Source of the DNA: Armatimonadetes bacterium RBG_19FT_COMBO_69_19
Lineage (GTDB): Bacteria; Sysuimicrobiota; Sysuimicrobiia; Sysuimicrobiales; Kaftiobacteriaceae
Reading direction: 5' to 3'
NCBI GenBank assembly: GCA_001768125.1
Contig: MENB01000174.1
Span: 16,402 to 21,803, forward strand
Length of the DNA stretch: 5,402 bases
Every line of letters starts with the position of its first letter. Position 1 is the stretch's first letter. The notes below the pieces were generated by a model that saw only the letters and a program-made list of their open reading frames with translations, searched no databases and had not been told where the DNA came from. A program made the position numbers and the translations under genes. This document shows, one piece after another, positions 1 to 4,925 of the stretch.

Positions 1-1982
1 AGGTCCCGTGTGCCATTGGGTGAAGGCGCCGGCGATGCTCCACCCTTAGACGCCGCACGGCCAGCAACTACCATCCACACCCGCTGCAGGAAGCGCTGCG
101 CGCCTTCAATCCCCCGGCTGTTCCAGGGCCCCCCGCCGTCCCACGGTCCGATGAACATCAGGTAGGCGCGTACCACATCCGCGCCCATGGTAGTGACGTA
201 GTCGTCCGGGTTCACCACGTTGCCGCGAGACTTGCTCATCTTCTCGCCGTCTTCGCCCAGGATGACGCCCTGGTTGAACAGCCGCGTCATCGGTTCCCCA
301 AAGGTCACCAGCCCCAGATCGCGCATCACCTTCGTCCAGAACCGCGTATACAGCAGGTGCATCACGGCGTGCTCGACGCCGCCCGTGTACTGATCGACCG
401 GCAGCCAGTATGCGCCCGGCGCCGGGTCGAAGGGACGGTCGGGCTCGTGCGGGCTGACGTACCGGTACTGATACCAGGACGAGTCGATGAAGGTGTCCAT
501 CGTGTCCGTCTCGCGCTCGGCCTCCCCACCGCAGTTCGGACACGCGACCTTCCGGAAGCCTTCGTGCTGCTTGAGCGGCGACTCGCCGGTCGGCAGGAAT
601 TCCGCGTCCATCGGGAGCCGGACCGGCAGATCCGTCTCCGGGACCGGCACGGTCCCGCAGTGCGGGCAGTAGAGGATCGGGATCGGCGTCCCCCAGTAGC
701 GCTGGCGGCTGATCAGCCAGTCATGTAGCCTGTAGTTCGCTTTCCTCTCGCCGAGGCGATGCTGCTCCATGGAGTCCGCGATGGCATGCCAGCCCATCGC
801 GGACGACATGCCGTCGAACGGACCAGAGTTCACCATCGTCCCCTCACCCAGGTAGGCCTCGCGCGGCGGAGCGCCGTCCCAGCTCGGGGGGGCGATGACC
901 ACGGGGATCGGCAGGCGGTACTTCTTCGCGAAGTCGAAGTCCCGCGCGTCGTGGGCCGGCACGCCTTGGATGGCGCCGGTGCCATACGTCAGCAGCACGT
1001 AATCCGCGATGAAGATCGGCACCTTCTCCTGGTTCATCGGGTTCAAGGCGTACGCACCGATGAAGACCCCGTCGCGCTCCTTCTCGGTGGACATCCGCTC
1101 GATGTCGGACTCGCGCGCCGCCTTGAACTTGTAGGCCTCGACCTGTGCTTTGCGGTCCGGCGTGGCGAGACGATCAACCAGGGGATGTTCCGGCGCCAGG
1201 ACCGCAAAGGTCATCCCGTACACCGTGTCGGGACGCGTCGTGAAGACACGGAACCCCACCCCGGCGTAGCCGGCGATCTTCAGCTCAAACTCCACGCCGA
1301 CGCTCTTGCCGATCCAGTTCTCCTGCAGCACCCGCACGCGCTCGGGCCACTCGACGCTGGAGAAGTCCAGCAGTTCGTCGGCGTATGCCGTGATCCGGAG
1401 GAACCACTGCTCCAGGTTCTTCTTGATGACCGGTGTCCCGCAGCGCTCGCAGACCCGCTCCTCGCCGACGACCTGCTCGCGGGCCAGGGTCGTGTTGTCC
1501 TTGGGGCACCAGTCCACCGGCGCGAGCGCCCGGTAGGCCAGCCCCTTCTCGTACATCTTCAGGAAGAACCACTGGTTCCAGCGGTAGTAATCGGGGTCGC
1601 AGGTGACGACCTCGCGCTGCCAGTCCCACATCGCCCCCATGGAGCGCAGCTGAGCTCGCATCCGGGCGATGTTGTCCATCGTCCATCGATAAGGATGGAT
1701 CTTGTGCTGGATGGCGGCGTTTTCCGCCGGGAGTCCGAAGGCGTCGAAGCCGATCGGGAACATCACATTGTACCCCTGCATCCGCTTGAAGCGCGCCGCG
1801 GCGTCGGAGGGCGCCATCGCGTACCAGTGGCCGATGTGCAGGTCCCCCGATGGATACGGGTACATCGTCAGGAAGTACCACTTCGGAGCCGGATCGAAGT
1901 CGCGGGCGTGGTGCAGCCCGTCGGCCTCCCACCGCGCCTGCCACTTCGCCTCGATCGAAACCGGATCGTATCGCTGGACCAT
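1..1982 (-). CDS. leuS: Leucyl-tRNA synthetase (class I), 3' end cut by window edge
   Basis: This enzyme charges tRNA-Leu with leucine in the cytoplasm. The frame is open from ATG 1982-1980 to the left edge (660 codons plus 2 nt). The family usually has about 800-880 residues, so the C-terminal anticodon-binding region is mostly missing. Visible in order: the catalytic signature HIGH at residues 49-52; a Cys pair C178/C181 of a zinc-knuckle-like insert; the CP1 editing domain with TTRPDT (248-253) and VPAHDARDFDF (341-351), which keeps the Asp (D348) conserved for hydrolysing mischarged tRNA; LISRQRYWGTP (423-432); Cys pairs at 439/442 and 481/484; and an exact KMSKS loop at 581-585. The start is secure: an in-frame TAG (the ilvE stop) lies six codons upstream, and AGAGGAG precedes the ATG by about 10 nt. 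It is the second gene of a leucine-controlled operon with ilvE. No frameshift is seen. Confidence 0.97.
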   Translation of the reverse strand, partial: MVQRYDPVSIEAKWQARWEADGLHHARDFDPAPKWYFLTMYPYPSGDLHIGHWYAMAPSDAAARFKRMQGYNVMFPIGFDAFGLPAENAAIQHKIHPYRWTMDNIARMRAQLRSMGAMWDWQREVVTCDPDYYRWNQWFFLKMYEKGLAYRALAPVDWCPKDNTTLAREQVVGEERVCERCGTPVIKKNLEQWFLRITAYADELLDFSSVEWPERVRVLQENWIGKSVGVEFELKIAGYAGVGFRVFTTRPDTVYGMTFAVLAPEHPLVDRLATPDRKAQVEAYKFKAARESDIERMSTEKERDGVFIGAYALNPMNQEKVPIFIADYVLLTYGTGAIQGVPAHDARDFDFAKKYRLPIPVVIAPPSWDGAPPREAYLGEGTMVNSGPFDGMSSAMGWHAIADSMEQHRLGERKANYRLHDWLISRQRYWGTPIPILYCPHCGTVPVPETDLPVRLPMDAEFLPTGESPLKQHEGFRKVACPNCGGEAERETDTMDTFIDSSWYQYRYVSPHEPDRPFDPAPGAYWLPVDQYTGGVEHAVMHLLYTRFWTKVMRDLGLVTFGEPMTRLFNQGVILGEDGEKMSKSRGNVVNPDDYVTTMGADVVRAYLMFIGPWDGGGPWNSRGIEGAQRFLQRVWMVVAGRAASKGGASPAPSPNGTRD

Positions 1983-1992
1983 GGACGTTCGA

Positions 1993-1999
1993 CTCCTCT
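1993..1999 (-). promoter_or_regulatory. Ribosome binding site of leuS, overlapping the ilvE stop
   Basis: AGAGGAG ends about 10 nt before the leuS ATG. Its first bases are the last two of the ilvE stop codon TAG (2000-1998), so translation of the two genes is probably coupled. Confidence 0.75.
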
Positions 2000-3032
2000 A
2001 TGCCCGCTCGCCGCTACCGCGGCGCACCGGCGCGGGACCGTCGCCCACACGGTGGCCGTCGCCGGAGTCATGCCCGCTGCCGGAGCGAGTGGCACTGCCG
2101 GGCCGGTCGGCGTTCACGTCCGTGAGCCAGCCGTGCCGGTCGGGCAGGTGCCCCCCGGTGATCCCGAAGAACTGCTCGGCCACCCTGGCCGTCACCGGTC
2201 CCCGGCGGCCCTCGCCGACCGCGATGCGGTCCACCGAGCGCACCGGTGTGATCTCCGCGGCGGTGCCGGTGAAGAACACCTCGTCGGCCATGTACAATGT
2301 CTCGCGCAGCAGCGGCTCCTCACGAACCGCAAGCCCGAGATCGCGCAACAGCGTCAGCACGGCCGCGCGTGTGACGCCGGGCAGGACGCTCGCCGACAGC
2401 GGCGGGGTGAAGACCACCCCATCGCGGACCACGAAAACGTTCTCGCCGCTGCCCTCGCTGATGAACCCCTGCGCGTCCAGGGCGATGCCCTCGGTGAAGC
2501 CGTGGTCGGCGGCCTCCATCGCGATGAACTGCGAGGTGACGTACTGTCCGCCGATCTTCGCCATCGGCACGGCGGTATCGGGCGCGGCGCGCCGCCAGGA
2601 ACTGACCATCACGTCGACACCCTGCTCCACGGCTTCCTGTCCCAGGTAGCGTCCCCACTCGAAGGTGATGATCGCCACTTCAACCGAGGCCTTCCGCGGG
2701 TCGAGGCTGAAGGTCCCCGGCCCGCGAAACACGAGCGGACGGATGTAGCAGCTCTCGTGGTTGTTCGCGCGCACCGTGGCCACGATCGCCTCCGTCACCT
2801 CACTGGCCGTGTACGGCAGCGTCATCCTGAAGATCCGGCACGAGTCCATCAGCCGCCGCACGTGCTGGGGCAGGCAGAAGACGGCCGGCCCCCTCGGCGT
2901 CGCGTAGGCCCGGATCCCCTCGAAGACGCTGCTGCCATAGTGCAGGGCGTGCGCCGTCACCGGCACGCGCGCCTCCTCCGCGCTGACCAAGGCCCCGTTG
3001 AACCAGATCGATGCCGCGCCCGCCATCTCCAT
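1998..3032 (-). CDS. ilvE: Branched-chain amino acid aminotransferase (class IV PLP enzyme)
   Basis: This PLP enzyme interconverts Leu, Ile and Val with their 2-keto acids, using glutamate/2-oxoglutarate, in the cytoplasm. From ATG 3032 it has 344 residues, against about 309 for E. coli IlvE, which it resembles throughout. Seen: IWFNG near the N-terminus, HALHYGSSVFEGIRAY, MVSSWRRAAPDT, the PLP lysine in AKIGGQY (K159), ISEGSGENVF, and the phosphate-binding GTAAEITPVRSVD. The homologous region ends at HGWLTDVN, followed by a Gly/Ser/Arg/Asp-rich tail of about 36 residues not found in typical IlvE. A second ATG at 3026 (MAGAASIWFNG) has slightly better spacing from the G-run and is almost equally likely. 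The frame opens further upstream to TTG 3125, but that lies in the T-box antiterminator and is not coding. Expression should depend on the leucine T-box upstream. Confidence 0.96.
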   Translation of the reverse strand: MEMAGAASIWFNGALVSAEEARVPVTAHALHYGSSVFEGIRAYATPRGPAVFCLPQHVRRLMDSCRIFRMTLPYTASEVTEAIVATVRANNHESCYIRPLVFRGPGTFSLDPRKASVEVAIITFEWGRYLGQEAVEQGVDVMVSSWRRAAPDTAVPMAKIGGQYVTSQFIAMEAADHGFTEGIALDAQGFISEGSGENVFVVRDGVVFTPPLSASVLPGVTRAAVLTLLRDLGLAVREEPLLRETLYMADEVFFTGTAAEITPVRSVDRIAVGEGRRGPVTARVAEQFFGITGGHLPDRHGWLTDVNADRPGSATRSGSGHDSGDGHRVGDGPAPVRRGSGERA

Positions 3033-3067
3033 CCCCCCGTCGTTGATGAACGAGCAGATCGCCGATG

Positions 3068-3107
3068 AAAACATAAATGCCGCCATCGCCATTGGGACGA
3101 AGGCGGC
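3068..3107 (-). terminator. Intrinsic terminator of the T-box leader
   Basis: GCCGCC (3107-3102) pairs perfectly with GGCGGC (3084-3079). Inner pairs are TCG/CGA and CC/GG around a CAAT loop, and the T-rich tract ATTTATGTTTT (3078-3068) follows. Its 5' arm and loop contain the 3' strand of the antiterminator (CTTCGTCCCAA), so the two structures exclude each other. This marks the riboswitch as a transcriptional attenuator rather than a translational one. The T-tract is interrupted, so termination may be leaky. The ilvE start follows 35 nt later. Confidence 0.82.
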
Positions 3108-3125
3108 CTCCGCGGTACCACCCAA
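3092..3125 (-). promoter_or_regulatory. T-box antiterminator with UGGU tRNA-acceptor-binding bulge
   Basis: The sequence has the highly conserved T-box core GGGTGGTACCGCG. Helix A1 is TTGGG (3125-3121) with CCCAA (3096-3092). The seven-base bulge TGGTACC (3120-3114) follows, then helix A2, GCGGAG (3113-3108) with CTTCGT (3102-3097), including G-U pairs. The bulge bases TGGT (3120-3117) pair with an uncharged ACCA tRNA end, which fits a tRNA with discriminator A such as tRNA-Leu. It begins only 13 nt after the 3' end of the embedded tRNA-Ala. Confidence 0.93.
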
Positions 3126-3128
3126 GGT

Positions 3129-3223
3129 GATAGCGATCTGGTGGAGCTGGAGGGAATTGAACCCTCGACCTCCCGCACGCCAAGCGGGCGCTCTCCCGCT
3201 GAGCTACAGCCCCATTCGCTATC
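3129..3223 (-). repeat. 8-bp inverted repeat clamping the tRNA-Ala
   Basis: On the minus strand GATAGCGA (3223-3216) lies 2 nt before the tRNA 5' end. Its exact reverse complement TCGCTATC (3136-3129) lies 2 nt after the encoded CCA. In RNA the arms would form an 8-bp stem that closes the tRNA off as a side domain of the leader. It could be a processing stem, or the remnant of an original linker hairpin into which the tRNA was inserted. Pairing is seen in the sequence; function is inferred. Confidence 0.8.
3139..3213 (-). tRNA. tRNA-Ala (anticodon GGC), CCA encoded
   Basis: A complete 75-nt cloverleaf can be drawn. The 7-bp acceptor stem GGGGCTG/CAGCTCC includes the G3-U70 wobble that is the identity mark for alanyl-tRNA synthetase. 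The D stem is GCTC/GAGC. The anticodon stem CCCGC/GCGGG carries loop TTGGCGT with anticodon GGC. The variable loop is AGGTC. The T stem GAGGG/CCCTC carries loop TTCAATT. Discriminator A is followed by an encoded CCA (3141-3139). No mismatch or missing position is seen, so it looks functional and reads GCC/GCU alanine codons. Oddly, it sits inside the T-box leader of ilvE-leuS, between Stem I and the antiterminator. No separate promoter is evident, so it is probably processed from the leader transcript. Confidence 0.97.
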
Positions 3224-3285
3224 CGCTCAACTCACGTATCGTGTGAGGACGGCGGCCCTGCGCGCCGGACGCACCGTGCGCGGTC
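3224..3285 (-). other. T-box linker between Stem I and the tRNA module
   Basis: This is 62 nt of GC-rich leader with no coding signal. It contains one clear hairpin, CTCAC (3247-3243) with GTGAG (3235-3231) around a 7-nt loop, and GC-rich self-complementary sequence at about 3281-3262 that may form the linker stem of the T-box. With the clamped tRNA module removed, the distance from Stem I to the antiterminator would be only about 65 nt. No -35/-10 pair for the tRNA is visible here. Confidence 0.5.
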
Positions 3286-3404
3286 GGGCCTGCTGCTCGC
3301 GGACGAGTTCGGCTGACTCCTGGCGCCGGTCGTTCCACCCTCTCCACCGGCTCGCTCCATCCCGAGCACCAGCCTACTGCTTCCGCTCATCGCGTTTCAG
3401 ACCC
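3286..3404 (-). ncRNA. T-box riboswitch Stem I, leucine (CUC) specifier
   Basis: This is the tRNA-sensing half of a T-box leader. The base helix is GGGTCTG (3404-3398) with CAGGCCC (3292-3286). A K-turn/GA region follows (CGATGA against GAGC), then helix GCGGA (3386-3382) with TCCGC (3303-3299). The specifier loop has the conserved AGTA (3378-3375) on its 5' side and GAACTCG (3310-3304) on its 3' side, with specifier codon CTC at 3307-3305. Above it lie helix GGCTG (3374-3370) with CAGCC (3315-3311), a TGG/CCA helix, the AG bulge AGCGA (3356-3352), and apical helix GCCGGT (3351-3346) with ACCGGC (3330-3325). The apical loop carries GGTGGAA, matching the distal-loop consensus GGUGNRA. CUC fits tRNA-Leu(GAG) and the downstream ilvE-leuS genes. 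Confidence 0.9.
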
Positions 3405-3408
3405 TGTC

Positions 3409-3438
3409 ATTATACCGACGGCTGCCGAGATCCGTCAA
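3409..3438 (-). promoter_or_regulatory. Sigma70-type promoter of the T-box-tRNA-ilvE-leuS transcript
   Basis: TTGACG (3438-3433) and a perfect TATAAT (3414-3409) are separated by 18 bp. The expected start at about 3402-3405 coincides with the first base of the Stem I closing helix, which supports both calls. A near-consensus promoter suits a leader that must be transcribed constantly, because control is by attenuation and it also has to supply tRNA-Ala. Confidence 0.88.
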
Positions 3439-3461
3439 TCGAGTGACCTCGTTCACTCGAT
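3438..3461. repeat. 9-bp inverted repeat touching the -35 box
   Basis: ATCGAGTGA (3438-3446) and TCACTCGAT (3453-3461) are perfect inverted arms around a 6-bp centre. The repeat abuts and shares one base with the -35 element of the leader promoter. No T-run follows on either strand, so it is not an obvious terminator. A protein-binding operator is plausible but unproven. Confidence 0.55.
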
Positions 3462-3586
3462 GGTGGACACTTCCCCCTCCCTGCTGCGATCATGCCGTTC
3501 AGCTTCAGGGAGCGCGGCGGCAGGGTGACCAGGTGGGTCCCGGCCGCAGGCCGTCCGGCCCCGAACCAATTGACCCAAACAGGTCC

Positions 3587-3624
3587 CACAACTCGGTTCG
3601 AACCGAGTTGTGTCGTGGGCCCAC
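3587..3624. repeat. Perfect 26-bp palindrome plus adjacent 10-bp palindrome
   Basis: Positions 3587-3612 form a gap-free palindrome centred on TTCGAA, with arms beginning CACAACTCGG. A second palindrome, GTGGGCCCAC, occupies 3615-3624. The two centres (3599.5 and 3619.5) are exactly 20 bp apart, about two helical turns. The site lies between the divergent promoter and the likely start of the HNH gene, so it may be an operator or a structured 5' UTR. There is no T-tract. The rest of 3462-3680 shows no recognisable gene, RNA or convincing promoter. Confidence 0.7.
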
Positions 3625-3680
3625 CGAACAGCCCATGTGGGTCATTGTGCGCAGGCGCCAGATCACCATCATGGATAGTC

Positions 3681-4925
3681 ATGAGCACACAAGCGGCGTT
3701 TGCGAGCACGGAGACCATATCCACGAGTCGGGGGATGATGTCGTGTGCTCGGGGACTCTCCAATCACGAGCTTATCGCGCGTGTCAAAGAGCTGGCCGAC
3801 CATGAGCGGCGCGCCACCGCCGTGCTGATCGCCCACCTGTCCGTCCTGGACGAGCGACAGCTGTATCTCGCCGAAGGATGCTCGTCCCTCTTCACCTACC
3901 TCACGCAGGTCCTTCACCTCTCCGAACACGCCGCGTACGGTCGCATCCAGGCGGCCCGGGCGGCTCGGCGGTATCCAGTCATCCTCGACCTGCTCGGCGA
4001 GGGGTCGGTCAACCTGACGACGATCACGCTGCTCGCCCGCGAGCTCACTACCCGCAACCATCGTGAACTCCTCACGGCAGTCAGGCACAAGAGCCGGCGT
4101 CAGGTCGAAGAACTCGTCGCGCAGCTGCGACCCCGGCCCCCGGTCCCCTCGTCCATGCGCAGGCTGCCGAACATGGCGCATAGCTCGCCGTCGTCCCCGG
4201 CGCCCGAAACCGGGTCACCCGCCCCAAGCCCCGCCGCCGAATGGGGGCCCCCAGACGCGGCTCCGGGATCGCAGGCGAACACCCCGGGCCTCGAGAGCCT
4301 CTCGTCGCCGGCCCCGGGTCACCCTGTGGCCGCGGGACCTGCGGCTGCGCACAGGAGCACCATCATCCCGCTGGCCCCGCAATGCTACAGAGTGCAGTTC
4401 ACGGCGAGTGCCGAGATGCGGGCGAAGCTGCGCGCGGCCCAGGATCTCCTTCGGCACCAGATACCGGATGGGGATGTGGGGAAGATCCTGGATCACGCTC
4501 TGACGGCGCTGCTCACGGATTTGACGAAGCAGAAATTCGCGGCGACTGATCGCCCGCGGGGAAGCCACGGCGACGGGAACCCCGGCACAAACTCGGGCTC
4601 GCGACACATCCCTGCGGACGTCAGGCGCGCAGTATGGATCCGGGACGGCGGCCGGTGTGCGTACACCGGCCGCAACGGTCGCCGCTGCACCGAACGTGGC
4701 TTCCTCGAGTTCCACCATGTCGTTCCCCACAGCGCTGGTGGACAGGCCACCGCCGACAACATCCAGCTCCGGTGCCGTGCGCACAATAACTATGAAGCCA
4801 ACCTGTATTTCGGTTCGGAAGGACCCCCCGTCCGGGATAAGCCGGTCTCGACCGGTCGTCCGGGTGCACTACCCGCGGACCGGGGCGGCCGCGAGCCAAC
4901 AGGACCTCCGGGCGCCGCCACTTGA
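3681..4925 (+). CDS. HNH endonuclease-domain protein with DUF222-like N-terminal region
   Basis: This is a probable metal-dependent DNA endonuclease of the HNH superfamily; its cellular role is unknown. From ATG 3681 it has 414 residues. Residues about 26-150 are a helical region (LSNHELIARVKELADHER..., LHLSEHAAYGRIQAARAARR, HKSRRQVEELVAQLRP) typical of the many-copy bacterial HNH proteins that also include the mycobacterial 13E12-repeat type. Residues about 154-232 are a Pro/Ser/Ala-rich, probably disordered linker. After a second conserved segment (YRVQFTASAEMRAKLRAAQDLL) comes the nuclease: GGRCAYTG, RRCTERGFLEFHHVVPHS, ADNIQLRCRAHNNYEANLYFG. The HNH residues are H345/H346, N360 and H368, with C326, C336 and C365 nearby. 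A Pro/Gly-rich tail follows. The start is uncertain: ATG 3738 has a GGGGG just upstream and retains all homology, while ATG 3492 would put the palindrome in the coding region. It may belong to a duplicated, mobile-like gene family. Confidence 0.88.
   Translation: MSTQAAFASTETISTSRGMMSCARGLSNHELIARVKELADHERRATAVLIAHLSVLDERQLYLAEGCSSLFTYLTQVLHLSEHAAYGRIQAARAARRYPVILDLLGEGSVNLTTITLLARELTTRNHRELLTAVRHKSRRQVEELVAQLRPRPPVPSSMRRLPNMAHSSPSSPAPETGSPAPSPAAEWGPPDAAPGSQANTPGLESLSSPAPGHPVAAGPAAAHRSTIIPLAPQCYRVQFTASAEMRAKLRAAQDLLRHQIPDGDVGKILDHALTALLTDLTKQKFAATDRPRGSHGDGNPGTNSGSRHIPADVRRAVWIRDGGRCAYTGRNGRRCTERGFLEFHHVVPHSAGGQATADNIQLRCRAHNNYEANLYFGSEGPPVRDKPVSTGRPGALPADRGGREPTGPPGAAT

Larger units (their letters stand above)
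3068..3405 (-). ncRNA. Complete leucine T-box leader interrupted by tRNA-Ala
   Basis: This is the full regulatory leader from the inferred transcription start (about 3402-3405) to the terminator T-tract. Stem I reads the anticodon of tRNA-Leu and the antiterminator bulge probes whether its ACCA end is free. Uncharged tRNA-Leu should stabilise the antiterminator and allow transcription of ilvE and leuS. Charged tRNA-Leu should leave the terminator to form. All T-box parts are present and in order, but 95 nt of tRNA-Ala plus its closing stem are inserted between the two sensing halves. The terminated product would be about 335 nt and would contain an intact pre-tRNA-Ala. Confidence 0.88.

Noticed and set aside
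1285..1944. 219-codon minus-strand frame overlapping leuS
   Set aside because: It is an alternative frame of leuS. The leuS frame contains HIGH, editing and KMSKS motifs in register without interruption.
759..3068. 769-codon open frame on the plus strand opposite ilvE and leuS
   Set aside because: It is antisense to two firmly identified conserved genes and its translation is Arg/His/Val-rich with no recognisable domain. Long antisense frames are common in high-GC DNA.
3033..3125. N-terminal extension of IlvE to a TTG at 3125
   Set aside because: The 31 extra codons lie wholly in the T-box antiterminator and terminator. Homology begins after ATG 3032/3026.
3224..3285. Independent promoter for the tRNA-Ala
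   Set aside because: TTGAGC at about 3230-3225 lies only about 12-17 bp before the tRNA, and no -10 element fits. No acceptable -35/-10 pair is visible in the linker.
2998..3446. Plus-strand open frames crossing the tRNA (for example 2998-3246 and 3141-3446)
   Set aside because: They translate the complement of the tRNA and T-box leader, giving the familiar spurious peptides (such as ELNPRP or EGIEPSTS) seen when tRNA genes are read antisense.
3592..3607. CTCGGTTCGAACCGAG as a tRNA T-arm remnant or attachment site
   Set aside because: It resembles a T-arm, but it is a strict DNA palindrome with a 6-base centre. No acceptor, anticodon or D arm lies beside it, and no matching copy occurs in the window.
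3492..3680. Longer HNH protein starting at ATG 3492
   Set aside because: There is no Shine-Dalgarno sequence. The added residues are low-quality (rich in rare codons, with no domain), and the 26-bp palindrome would fall in coding sequence.
3410..3763. 117-codon minus-strand frame opposite the HNH 5' region and over the leader promoter
   Set aside because: It would run through the palindrome and the promoter, has no ribosome-binding signal and has no recognisable motif.
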